Source of the DNA: Pyronema omphalodes
Lineage: Eukaryota > Ascomycota > Pezizomycetes > Pezizales > Pyronemataceae
DNA length: 64,000 bases
Assembly (NCBI GenBank): GCA_024516155.1
Contig: JAJJXM010000035.1
Span: forward strand, 548,725 to 612,724
Reading direction: 5' to 3'
The notes beneath the pieces are model-generated. The model worked only from the letters and a program-made list of their open reading frames with translations. It did no database searches and was not told the origin of the DNA. Positions 1 to 9,724 of the stretch are shown one piece after another. The position numbers were made by a program, and so were the translations under genes. Positions within the stretch are counted from its first letter, which is position 1. Every line of letters begins with the position of its first letter.

Positions 1-219
1 GCGCTCCTGTGCCGACAGTTTCTGACGGGGTCCCTGGGCCGGGGTTTGCTTGCTGGAGGAGGCGGTGGTGGTTTGGGTGGCGGGGGTGGGGCGACTGGTG
101 GCGGGGGTGGCGGTGGTAGTGGGTTCAACTTGGCCGCGGTTGGTACGCAGCTTGCGGAGGTTCTCAAGTGCTCTCCATTGGGAGTCCGATTTTTGGCACT
201 GTTCGACGAATTCGTGCAT
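1..219 (-). pseudogene. gag: Ty3 copy I gag, C-terminal linker part (partial)
   Basis: The minus strand here matches copy II gag around 19812-20031: the end of the capsid-like region (motif LRALENLRK is recognisable) and the Pro/Thr/Ala-rich linker that precedes the zinc knuckle. The CCHC knuckle itself would lie beyond base 1. It is the continuation of the gag piece at 2086-3072 after removal of NA#1. The reading frame is open as far as it can be followed. Gag forms the virus-like particle in which Ty3 elements are reverse transcribed; this copy is separated from its N-terminal half and cannot make a whole protein. Confidence 0.8.
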
Positions 220-2071
220 ACGTCGTTTTTGTTGACTTTTGTCGCAAAATCAGAGTTTTCACGAGTTCTGGCTTACCCCACCTCACGAAATGTCGCCAAA
301 ACAACGACAGAACAACGCCCAACGATCGAAACGGTCCGAGAACGCGTACAACGTTCTAGCCGACCCTCCTCATGATGGATCCAATCCTACTTTTGATGGA
401 AGAGATGGAAAAGTTGATGAAGATGATGGAAACTTCGCTGGAAAGCCCTTCCAGAGCGTGGTCTTGGCAGGATCACCAGTTCCTTCGGCTTCAACAAAGC
501 AGAAACAGGCGACAACTGAACCCAGCCTGTTCAGTAAATACCGTCGTCAAATAGTATCTGCAGTTAATGAGGCAGCCTCGCGTAATGACAACTATGCCAC
601 CCTTGACCAACTGTTTGCAGACAACTGGACCGAGTTCATAGGAGCCAGCTACCTGGGGGTACACCAGACCTATCAGGACACACAGCAACGCTTCAATACA
701 CTCGAGGAATCCATACGCAACAACAACGATGCGATACACGGCAGATTCGACGTCATGATGACGAAATTTAACGATCTGCTCTTCGAAAACGCGACGCTGC
801 GCGAAGCATACGTCTCTACACAGGCAGAAACAGCAGCCCTCAAGGCTGCTGTGGACGCCCTGACGAAGAAAATCGACGAACAGCAACAAGTCATTTCGGC
901 GCCCCCCTCACCGAACCTCACGGCCTCTTCCTCCGCCCATGGAAGAGATGACTATGCAACTGTCCGTTGTCCAACATGACATTCAGGATGTCCTGGACGC
1001 TGTTCGCAACCCTCCTGGCAAGAGAAAGCGAAGGGGCAGCGACCAGAACACCGAACCCACATCACCAACGACCAGAGTACCGGTCAACCACAAACCGAGA
1101 GCTGCATCACCGGTGCGAAGCCTGATGCACTCAAAACATGCGACTACCGCCGCCCAGGACAAGCTTGATGCCCTCAAGCTCAAGTCCCCCCTACCTCTCC
1201 TCGCAATCACATCGACCGAAGCGACATCGGAACCTCACCCTGACAGTTCATCTGCTCAGGACACACCTCTACCCGACGCCCCAAGCACTGCCCCTGCTGA
1301 GACCAACGGATGGAAGACTGTGGAGGCGAAGGCTACACAGAGGAAGAAGCAGAGAGTGCAGGAGACGAGACCGACGGCAGCGACACCCAGCAAGACCCCT
1401 ACAACAAAGAATGGTGGCCGGGGAAAGAATACCCACCAACCCAGAACGACAACCCCCTCTGCAAAGAAGACTTGGGCAGAAGTCGTCAAGAGCGGAGGCA
1501 TCAACGTCCAGATTGTGCTGGGGAATGGCAATCTTGGACTGACAACACCACCGACAAGAAGGGGAGAGAGGCGAGGGGGAGCAGCGAGAAGGCTGAGGAA
1601 GAAGGAAGGAGAAGGGGAGAGAGGGGAGGAGAAGAGGGGCAGGGCGGGCCCGGGTGTCTCAAAGGGCAAAGAGTCAGAAGACACCGGCGGAGGAGTTGAG
1701 AGAGGAGAGGAGAGTGGGGGCGTAGGTGGCCCGGCGGCTGTTTAACTTTGCTTTGGTTTTGTTTTTTGCTTTGTGGGGGAAATAAAGGCGGAAAAATGGT
1801 TAAAAACGGGAGGGGAAGGGTGGAGGAAATGGGGGAACGACCCGGCGAGGTGGCCTCCGAGCGTACAGGGCTCCTGGAACAGACGACGCTTGATGAACAA
1901 AAGCACAACGAGACTTGGGGGTCTACAACCCCACACCCTAACGACAAGCTCTGGGGCATACCCAGTGAGAGCTCGGCCTGACACCCGGGTTTCTTAATTT
2001 TGTATTTACTGTAGATTCCGCCATAACCTTACGGTTGGATGCGTGTATGAGTTAATAAATAAATAAATAAA
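220..2071 (+). mobile_element. NA#1: non-autonomous LINE-dependent element, tail A, slightly 5'-truncated
   Basis: Starts inside the NA 5' leader, lacking about 100 bp including the C-rich 5' motif. It runs through a broken NA ORF and ends in tail A (homologous to the LINE-A 3' end) with the AACC-TTAC-GGTT hairpin at about 2022-2036 and an (AATA)n array to 2071. The perfect 14-bp duplication ACGAATTCGTGCAT (206-219 and 2072-2085) proves it is a discrete retrotransposed unit inside Ty3 gag. The 5' truncation is typical of target-primed reverse transcription. Confidence 0.92.
290..1745 (+). pseudogene. NA#1 ORF, broken by a frameshift near 939
   Basis: The first in-frame ATG gives MSPKQRQNN as in the other NA copies. 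The frame runs to about 938, where CTCCGCCCATGG replaces the usual CTCAGCGATGG, one extra base. The frame ends at 979 and the rest of the protein (MEEMTMQLSVVQ onward) is read from 939 to 1745 in another frame. Layout as in intact copies: basic N-terminus, variable coiled-coil segment, nuclear-localisation-like KRKRRGSD, Pro/Thr linker, the KKTWAEVVKSG motif and a Gly/Arg/Glu-rich C-terminus. No longer codes for the full protein. Confidence 0.85.
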
Positions 2072-2085
2072 ACGAATTCGTGCAT

Positions 2086-3072
2086 CGTGGTGGTGGGCGG
2101 GGCACCAACCAACTTCTCGTGCAGCTCGAGGGACAGGCCGTTACGCAGGGCATCCATGGTGGCGGCTTCGTCCCAGCCTAACTCTGCGACTAGGCGGGAG
2201 AACTCTGCATAGTAGTCCGAAAATTCGCGGTTGTTTTGTCGGAGATTTTGTAGTTTGAAACGAGCCGTTGCGCGCTCGTCCGGGTCTCCATAGGTACGCT
2301 GTAAAATTTTAATGACGTCCTCGACGTCGTTGAGGGCCCAGCGGTTGCCATTTTCCTTGATATAAGGAAGAATCTGATCCAAGGCGCGTCCGCGGAGGCG
2401 GCCCATGGCATAAGAAATCGGTTTATGGGGGGTCGGGAAACGTAGTTCGTCGCTAACCAACTTGATGCGAAGCAAGGAGACAAAGCGGCGGAGGTCCTCC
2501 CTGTTGGACCCGTCGAAGGTTGGCGGATCCGAGATTTTGTCTCCGGTCACGCGGATGCCGGGGGAGGCGAGTAGCGCGTTGATGAGTTCACGCTGGCGGG
2601 TGAGCTCCTTCTCGTAGTAGTGGATTTCATTTGTATCGGCTTGTTCCTCCGGGGTTAGGAGGATCTCGGGGTCTCGGGGGGGGGGTCTTGGAATTGGTGC
2701 GATTATAGCGGGGGCGGGGGCTGCGGCTGCGGCTGTGGTAGGGGGTGCGGCGGCTCGCGGTGCTGGTTCTGGGCCGTTCGGGTAAACCTGGACGGAGCCA
2801 GTCTGGATCACGACAGGGGGAATCGGGGCAGGGGTGGGAGCTTCCGGAGCGCGGGAGGCGACAGGGCTGGACACCCGAGTGCTGTTACGGGAGCCGGGGG
2901 TTTCCGCGAGGTCGTTTAAGAGATAACCCGTGGGGTGGTCCTGAGCGTCTAAGATGGATTGTGCGAGTTGTTTGGTGAAGGTAAGCGGTTCATGGCCGTC
3001 AGGGAACTGGGTCATGGCGGCAGCGTTCACAATTTGCTGCCAGTGTCCTTCGTCAATAAGTTTAATATGCAT
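2086..3072 (-). pseudogene. gag: Ty3 copy I gag, N-terminal and capsid part
   Basis: The ATG at 3072 (MHIKLIDEGHWQQIV) overlaps the stop of the leader ORF and matches the start in copy II (18836). The frame stays open upstream to 3258, but that segment is the leader ORF region in another frame. The protein has a Pro/Ala-rich linker and then the capsid-like core (GDKISDPPTFDGSNRED, LRGRALDQILPYIKENG, LQNLRQNNREFSDYY) typical of fungal Ty3 Gag. The C-run that is 11 bases in copy II is 10 here, which keeps the frame open. It is cut at 2086 by NA#1 and resumes at 219. Confidence 0.88.
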
Positions 3073-3304
3073 TCTGGCGGGCTCTGAGGATTGGCTTGAG
3101 TCTGATGGTGCGGCGGATGTGCTCCTGATAAGTGTAGTCCTGGAGTTGCCAGCGGACCACAAGGTAGCAGTTATTTTCTGCTCGTCGGATGGTTCTTCGC
3201 ACTGCGCCAGCGAATCTGTCGGGGATCCCAAAGCTTTCGTGTAAGGTGTGCGTTTCAAGAGCTTGTTTTAGTGCGTAGGTCCAGGCAGAACCGGTGCGGT
3301 TCAT
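3062..3304 (-). CDS. Short leader ORF upstream of and overlapping Ty3 gag (copy I)
   Basis: An ATG at 3304, 36 bases after the 5' LTR, opens an 80-codon ORF (starts MNRTGSAWTYALKQ, ends ILRARQNAY) whose TAA at 3062-3064 lies just inside the gag start: the gag ATG at 3072 precedes it, so they overlap by 11 bases in different frames. The same ORF is open in copy II once NA#5 and NA#6 are removed, with only a few residue changes. It is rich in Arg and Tyr and I recognise no domain. It may be a true small protein, or an upstream ORF that feeds ribosomes to gag by reinitiation. No function is assigned. Confidence 0.55.
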   Translation of the reverse strand: MNRTGSAWTYALKQALETHTLHESFGIPDRFAGAVRRTIRRAENNCYLVVRWQLQDYTYQEHIRRTIRLKPILRARQNAY

Positions 3305-3339
3305 GCGTGTCGGTTGAATAATTAATCGATCGAACGTAA

Positions 3340-3873
3340 TGTCAGGGAACCGAGAACGGACGTTCAAGGGACACACTGAACACTACCGGCAAGAGGGACT
3401 AGGCAGGTTCCGGCACGGGGAACGGCAGGACAAGGACCGAAGTGCTTGTCAGACGGACGGCACACTAAACAGGAACAGGGACAAGGACAAGAGTGACGTA
3501 GGACTTGGAAGAAGAAGTCTTATATTAGGAGCAAGGAGAAGACACAAGACGTTCGATGGAGAATCTCAACAACGGGGAGGCAAGCCTCCTTATGTACAAA
3601 GGGGCGGCCAGCACTCTTGCTGGGCCGTCATACAATCATCGCTACATGAGCTTCCGTTCTCCATCAATTCACCTGCGACGCCACAGCTCTCCAGCTCGTG
3701 GTACGTCATCCATTATCAATCAGTCTCTCAGTCACAATGGCACGGCACACACAACAACACAACAACACAACGGCAACACAACACAACACGGCAAGACAAC
3801 GGCACGATGTCAATCAACAACCACGACAACATGATGACGCAACACAACGGCTCGTCAGCCGTGTGCCGTGACA
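3340..3873 (-). repeat. 5' LTR of Ty3 copy I
   Basis: A 534-bp repeat with TG...CA ends (TGTCACGG at 3873, ending CCCTGACA at 3340 on the minus strand), homologous along its length to the LTRs at 14033-14570 and 51660-52197. It carries GT-rich direct repeats near its start and a TATA-like AATATAAG downstream. The leader starting TTACGTTCGATCG follows directly, as in copy II. Confidence 0.92.
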
Positions 3874-5070
3874 CCGCGGGTTCTGGGCCAGGGTGACCGG
3901 GTTGTTGCTCCGTTCGATTTCTTCTCGGAGGAGGCGCATTCCTTCCTCAGTGTCGGGGTAGATGTCTGTGGGGATGCCGTGGACGGCGAGTTTATACCAT
4001 CGTTCGTTGATGTGGGGGTTGTCGAGAGAGGGGTGTACCGTTTGGGCAGCGCGTTGAATTGTTTCTAAGTGTGCGGTTAGCTCTTCGGTGGTGGTAGCAG
4101 GGTTCAGTGTCAAGATGATATTTCCCGCTTGGTTTTTGCAGACCGTAGTGACTCCCATGTGAGAGGGGGCTTTGGCCTCTAGCAGTGCTTTGTTCACTGC
4201 GAAGCCCACTTCTACTCTCGTGTGGACCGGGAGGACACTGGGGTTGGGGCAGGGCAGGATGATTTCCTGGGGGCGTGTTCGGGGCTGTTGTTTGACGACG
4301 GGGCGAGTAGTGGCGGGTGTGGGGTTGGTGGGGGGGTTGGCTTTGAGGAGAGTTTTGGTCTTGGAGGGGTCCGCCCACGGCGCCGAGGGTGCGTTGGAGG
4401 GGCGGGTTGCAGTCCGGCGTGCGTCGAGGGGGATGGCGATGTTGTTGCTGCGCAAAATTCCTTCGAGCATGTGGCATCTCGCCATCCAATGGTGTATGTC
4501 GTTGGAGGTGGGCGTGGTGGCGGGTGCGGTGTCGGGGGCGGTCGGGGGGTTGTCGGTGAGGTGGTCGGTTCGGGGCTGGGTGTTGGTTCGGTGTAGTTTG
4601 TCGATGCGTTTGGTCACAGTTTCGAGGCGTTGGTTCATTGGGCGGAGGAGATCCATGATGTTCGTCTTGATCAGTTCGGATCAGGTCGCGAGGTTGACGT
4701 CGGAAGTAGTTATTGCGTGCTGGCTGTCGTTGAGGTTCAGGTCAGAGTCGGATTCGGAGACGGTGTCGGGGCAGCTGTCAGTGTCCATAGCGGTCGGCAT
4801 TGTTTCGACAGGGGTCCCATCGAGGTTCACGCGGGTGTTTGTTTTCGGTCGGGTGGCATTTTTGCGGAGGAGGTCGAGGTCAAGTCTAGAGTCGGATTTG
4901 GTGGGGCGTTTGGTGACTTTTCCAGAGACGGTCGTTGATTTCTTAGAGGTCGCGATGGCGGAGGAGCCAGCGTGCGGGGCGTTGATGCGGGAAAGCTCGT
5001 CGGGGCTAAAAATATTCTCGGGTACCTGCATACGCGAGGGCGTGGCAGGGATGGGTGCGTTAGCGTCCAT
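3874..5070 (-). pseudogene. LINE ORF1 (Gag-like), mosaic, truncated
   Basis: The ATG at 5070 gives MDANAPIPATPSRMQVPE, as in the other LINE-B copies. A TGA ends this frame at 4681; beyond it the frame continues from about 4656 with a region homologous to LINE ORF1 (ERWYKLAVHGIPTD, RLLREEIERSNNPVTLAQ) that normally lies just before the zinc knuckles. The knuckles are missing because the Ty3 LTR begins at 3873. LINE ORF1 proteins bind the element RNA and escort it to the nucleus; this one is dead. Confidence 0.75.
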
Positions 5071-5500
5071 CGCTTAGCCGGTGGTACGGTAAGCGATGGC
5101 GAAGAGTCACGTGAGGAGGCTCTCGCTAAGCGAGCACGAACATTTCTCGCGAGGAAAGGGGTCCGGAAGGGGGGAAATTTGGGGTGTCACCACAACCAGT
5201 GCTGCTGGTGGGGGGGGGATTTGGGGGAGGGGGGATTTCGGTATGCAGAAACCGAAAATAAGGTCGGTTTGATGATTGGAGGGCGGGTGGTAGAGCGGCG
5301 TTGATGAAAGTGCCCGGAATCCGGCCCGGAGGTCCCAGAATCGCGTTTTTCCGCTGAATCTCAACGGTAAACGGTAGCTGGGTTCCGAAAATCGAGATTC
5401 GGGGTAATTCCGAGGTAAGAAATCGATTACCGATTCGAAGATCGGGGAAATTGTTGTTGTTGTCGCAAATGTAGGGGGGGGTCAGCGGTTGCTGTGTGGT
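3874..5500 (-). mobile_element. LINE 5' end, mosaic of LINE-B and a divergent relative, cut by Ty3 LTR
   Basis: On the minus strand it begins at 5500 with the shared 5' motif (ACCACACAGCAACCGCTGACC then a C-run), has a LINE-B-like leader and ORF1 start at 5070, and is truncated at 3874 by the Ty3 copy I LTR. The leader and first 130 codons are close to LINE-B1 and LINE-B2; from about 4680 the sequence is a clearly diverged homologue of the same ORF1. No ORF2 is present. Confidence 0.8.
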
Positions 5501-5702
5501 TTTTTGTTTGTTTGTTTTGTCGTGGGGTGTGTCCACACTTAGACTAATGAGGGTTTGTTGTGCGAACGCGTCAAAAATACTTCTGGGCGACTTGTCTGCG
5601 CAGAGGCTACCTCGCCGGGTTCCCGCCTTTCCTCCTCCCTTCCCCTCCCATGTTTCAACCAATTTCCTGCCTTTATTTCCTCCCCAAAGCAAAACTAAAT
5701 CC
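5501..5702 (-). repeat. Third type of 3' tail (tail-B-like, diverged), 5'-truncated scrap
   Basis: The minus strand resembles the start of the NA/LINE tail (GGAGGAAATAAAGG and the CCCGGCGAGG block) but then differs from both tails A and B. It ends at 5501 in a CAAACAAACAAA array that abuts the 5' end of the LINE at 5500, so the two lie head to tail. No AACC/GGTT hairpin is visible; a GTGTG/CACAC inverted repeat lies near 5527-5540. It may be the tail of LINE-C or of another family. Confidence 0.55.
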
Positions 5703-7255
5703 ACACCACACAGCAACCGCTGACCCCCCCTGCATTTTCGACAACAACCTCAAATTTCCCGGCTCTGCCGACGGAAATCGCTTTCTGGCACTCAGGTTAC
5801 CCCGAATCCCGATTTCCAGGCCCAAATTCCCGTTTACCGTTGGGTTTCAGCGGAAAAACGCGATTCTGGGACCTCCGGACCGGCCAACGGGCCTTTCCAT
5901 CAACGCCGCCACACCACCCGCCCTCCGATCATCATACAAACCTCATTTTCGGTTTGGGCATACCGAATTCCTCCCCTCCCCAAATGCCCCTTTCGCCAGC
6001 AGCACTGATTGTGGTGGACCCCAAAATTTCCCCCCTTTCAGACCCCCTCTCTTCGTGACGATTTTCTCTCGCTTAACCAGAGCCTCTCACGTGACCCGTG
6101 GCCTTCGCTTACGGGCATCCCGATTTAGCGATGGACGCTAATGCGCCCCTCCCGCCGACCCCCTCGCTTATGCAGGTACCAGTTGACACCTGCAGCCCTG
6201 CCACCCAAGTTCCGACAGCCCGAAGACACCAAATCATAGCCATCGACCCCACCTCTGCGATGTCCACCGACCCCCTCGCCCGCGCAGATGCCCCTCACGC
6301 AGGCACATCCTCCACCATCGCCCCCTCCCGCAGAAAGCCCACCTCCTCTTCTACCCGCAACACCGCCCACCTCAGCAGAATCTCCAAATCCGAAATCCAC
6401 CTCCTCCGACGCACTGTCGGGGACATGAAACGTGCCGCCATTGCTCGCCTCGATAACAACCCCGACATGCGCAACCTCGACGACACCCCCACCCTGCCAG
6501 ACCCCATCGACATCGACTCCGACACCGACCTTGACGACGAAGAGGAATAAGAATCAACACTCCAGCCAAGCGACGAATTCCTCACCACCATCGCCACCAT
6601 GATCTCGAAAACCACCAACGACGCCCTTCGCCCTATAGTACAATCCATCGACACCATCAACTGACGACTCGGCAAAATCACCAAACCCAGCCACCTTCCA
6701 CCGCAACAGCCCCAGCAACAGCCCCATGCCGAAACGATAACCGCTGCCACCCAACCCCCGGACGATCTCCAGCATCTGAAGGAGCGATGCCGAATGCTGG
6801 AAGCCACCCTCCGACACCATAATATCCCCCTAGCGACCTCCACCACCCCCCGCTGCCAGAACCCACAAGCAACGAACAAACCAGCAGCACCCTGGACCAG
6901 CGGAAACGCAGCAAACGACCTCCTCTCCTCCGGCCACGCCCCTCAACGCACCCCGACCGCACACCCAACCCCACGACCACCCTGACCGCGCCCCCAGTGC
7001 ATCATCGTGCCGTGCACCAACCCCTCTGAACTCAACGTGAACGCCAGGGTTAGCGTAGGACTCGCCGTCAACACCGCTTTGGCTAAGTCCCGGGCTCCAC
7101 CTGACATGGGGGTAACTATGATAAGACAAACTGCGAACGGGAACCTTCTGCTAACCATGTCGGACAACACAACTGAGGCAGAGCTGACGGAGAACCTAGC
7201 TACGATACAGGCAGCCAAACAGACAGTCCACACCTCCCTATCCGGGAGCTCCGCT
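5703..7255 (+). mobile_element. LINE-C 5' end
   Basis: Begins with the shared 5' motif (CACACAGCAACCGCTGACC, then a C-run and TGCATTTTCGACAAC), followed by a leader homologous to but clearly diverged from LINE-B. It is cut at 7255 by the 5' end of NA#2. The right-hand flank of NA#2 is LINE-C reverse transcriptase rather than the rest of ORF1, and no target duplication brackets NA#2, so about 3 kb of LINE-C is missing at this point. Confidence 0.75.
6131..7255 (+). pseudogene. LINE-C ORF1, degenerate and truncated
   Basis: The ATG at 6131 (MDANAPLPPTPSLMQVP) matches the LINE-B ORF1 start. The frame ends with TAA at 6548-6550 where LINE-B continues through an Asp/Ser-rich stretch. Homology resumes downstream (MISKTTNDALRP, then NVNARVSVGLAVNTALAKSR and LATIQAAKQTVHTSL) but with further stops. 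The zinc-knuckle region is absent. Confidence 0.75.
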
Positions 7256-9430
7256 ACACCACACGGCAACGGCGACCCCCCCCCCTGCATTCTCAACAAC
7301 GAGCACCGAAACCCCCGGTTTTCTCATCGGATTCGCATTCGCAGCACTCTGTTACGTTATTCTCTGAATTTTCAGGGAATTCTACGTTGTTTTTGTTGAC
7401 TTTTGTCGCAACATCTGAGTTTTCACGAGTTTTGGCTTACCCCACCTCACGAAATGTCGCCAAACAACGACAGAACAACGCCCAACGATCGAAACGGTCC
7501 GAAAACGCGTACAATGTTCTAGCCGACCTTCCTCATGATGGATCTACTCCTACTTTTAATGGAAGAGATGGAAAAGTTGATAAAGTTGATGGAAACTTCG
7601 CTGGAAAGCCCTTCCAGAGCGTGGTCTTGGCAGGATCACCAGTTCCTTCGGCTTCAACACACCAACCACCGACGACAAAACAGGTGGTAGAGCTGTACAA
7701 CGCCTACGCAGCCCGGATGGACCAGTATCGTAAGGGTCCTAAAACCTACCTCCGATGGAAGCGATGGAAAAGGCGATGGAGTTGATGGCAACTTCACTGG
7801 GAAGGCCTCCCAGAGCGTGGTCCCGGCAGGATCACCAGCCCCTTTGGCTTCTACACTGCAGCAACAGGCGACAGCTGAACAAAGCCGGTTCAGGGACTAC
7901 CGCCGCTCGTGTGTATCTGCAATTAATAAGGCAATCGCAGTTGACGACAACTATGCCACCCTAGATCAACTGTTTCATGACAACCAAGCCGAACTCACTG
8001 GAGCCAGCTTCCTGGCGATACAACAGATCCACCGGGACACACAGCGACGCTTCAATACCCTCGATAACACCATTCGCAACAACAGCGATGAGATGCGCCA
8101 CAGATTCGACGTCATGATGACCAAATTCAACGATCTGCTCTGCGAAAACGCGACGCTGCGCAAAGCATACGACTCTACACAGGCAGAAACAGCAGCTCTC
8201 AAGGCTGCTGTGGACGCCCTGACGAGGAAGATCGACGAACAGCAACAAGTCATTTCGGCGCCCCCCTCACCGAACCTCACGGCCTCTTCCTCAGCGATGG
8301 AAGAGATGACTATGCAACTGTCCGTCGTCCAACATGACATTCAGGATGTCCTGGACGCTGTCCGCAACCCTCCTGGCAAGAGAAAGCGAGGGGGAAGCGA
8401 CCAGAACACCGAACCCACCTCACCAACGACCAGAGCACCGGTCAACCACAAACCGAGAGCTGCATCACCGGTGCGAAGCCTGATGCACTCGAAACATGCG
8501 ACTACCGCCGCCCAGGACAAGCTTGATGCCCTCAAGCCTATGTCCCCCCTACCTCTCCTCGCGATCACGTCAACCGATGCGACACCGGAACTTCACCCTG
8601 ACAGTTCAACTGCTCAGGACACACCTCTACCCGACGCCCCAAGCACTGCCCCTGCTGAGACGAACGGATGGAAGACTGTGGAGGCGAAGGCTACGCAGAA
8701 GAAGAAGATGAAAGCGCAGGAGACGAGACCTACGGCAGCGACACCCAGCAAGACCCCTACAACGAAGAATGGTGGAAGGGGAAAGAATACCCACCAACCC
8801 AGACAGACAACCCCCTCCGCAAAGAAGACTTGGGCAGAAGTCGTCAAGAGCGGAGGCATCAACGTCCAGATTGTGCTTGGGAATGGCAATCTTGGACTTA
8901 CAACACCACCGACAAGAAGGGGAGAGAGGCGAGGCGGGGCAGCGAGAAGGCTGAGGAAGAAGGAGGGAGAAGGGGAGAGAGGGGAGGAGAAGAGGGGCAG
9001 GGCGGGCCCGGGTGTTTCAAAGGGCAAAGAGTCAGGAGACACCGGCGGAGGAGTTGAGAGAGGGGAGGAGAGTGGGGGCGTAGGGGGCCCGGCGGCTGTT
9101 TAACTTTGCTTTGGTTTTGTTTTGCTTTGTGGGGGAAATAAAGGCGGAAAAATGGTTAAAAATGGGAGGGGAAGGGTGGAGGAAATGGGGGAACGACCCG
9201 GCGAGGTGGCCTCCGAGCGTACAGGGCTCCTGGAACAGACGACGCTTGACGAACAAAAGCACAACGAGATTTGGGGGTCTACAACCCCACACCCTAACGA
9301 CAAGCTCTGGGGCATACCCAGTGAGAGCCTGGCCTAACACCCGGGTTTCTTGATTTTGTATTTACTGTAGATTCCGCCATAACCTTACGGTTGGATGCGT
9401 GTATGAGTTAATAAATAAATAAATAAATTC
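7256..9430 (+). mobile_element. NA#2: non-autonomous element, tail A, with an internal duplication
   Basis: Has the full 5' motif (ACACCACACGGCAACGGCGACC then a C-run), the NA ORF region and tail A ending in the AACC-TTAC-GGTT hairpin (about 9374-9392) and an (AATA)n array. About 120 bp encoding the DGRDGKVDEVDGNFAGKPFQS segment is present twice (near 7540-7660 and 7745-7865). Unlike most NA copies no target duplication is visible: LINE-C ORF1 lies on the left and LINE-C reverse transcriptase on the right. Confidence 0.88.
7454..9103 (+). pseudogene. NA#2 ORF, frameshifted and internally duplicated
   Basis: The usual ATG (MSP...) is at 7454, but one A is missing from the following CCAAAACAACG run, so the normal frame is lost and the start of the protein is read in two frames. 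The internal duplication lies at 7540-7865. From 7817 the ordinary NA frame is open to the normal stop at 9103, covering the coiled coil, the KRKRGGSD basic motif, KKTWAEVVKSG and the Gly/Arg/Glu-rich end. The C-terminus ends GGVERGEESGGVGGPAAV, the version typical of tail-A copies. Confidence 0.82.
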
Positions 9431-9515
9431 CTCGAGGACTGCACAATCGCCCTTGCTTTTGATGGCCAAACCGACAAACAACGCCCGGTTAAGACCGGAA
9501 TCCCGCAAGGTTCCC
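9431..9515 (+). pseudogene. LINE-C reverse transcriptase fragment, left of the NA dimer
   Basis: Translates to the segment just before the RT catalytic motif (DCTIALAFDGQTDKQRP then TGIPQGS), matching LINE-C on the minus strand at 54200-54340. The last 14 bases, CCCGCAAGGTTCCC (9502-9515), are repeated at 13494-13507 where the same reading continues, so 9516-13493 is an insertion into this gene. Confidence 0.85.
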
Positions 9516-9724
9516 AAAATACGACACCACACGGCAACGGCGACCCCCCCCCCCCCTGCATTCTCAACCACGAGCACCGAAACCCCCGGTTTTCTCATCG
9601 GATTCGGATTCGCAGCACTCTGTTACGTTATTCTCTGAATTTTCAGGGAATTCTACGTTGTTTTTGTTGACTTTTGTCGCAAAATCAGAGTTTTCACGAG
9701 TTTTGGCTTACCCCACCTCACGAA

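Larger units (their letters stand above)
1..3873 (-). mobile_element. Ty3/gypsy retrotransposon copy I, 5' part (LTR, leader, gag), continues off the window
   Basis: Read on the minus strand this is LTR (3873-3340), leader, a short ORF and gag, in the same order and nearly the same sequence as copy II at 14033-20183. The gag is split by NA#1 (220-2071), which is flanked by the 14-bp duplication ACGAATTCGTGCAT at 206-219 and 2072-2085. Only gag is present before the window edge, so pol and the 3' LTR lie to the left. The LTR is 534 bp against 538 bp in copy II and differs by scattered changes, so this is an older or separate insertion. It sits on a LINE ORF1 fragment at 3874. Confidence 0.9.

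Noticed and set aside
9674..9724. Upstream extension of the NA ORF by 17 codons (SQNQSFHEFWLTPPHE)
   Set aside because: It begins with TTG, not ATG. A eukaryotic start is more likely at the ATG 51 bases downstream, so I used that start; non-AUG initiation is possible but not shown.
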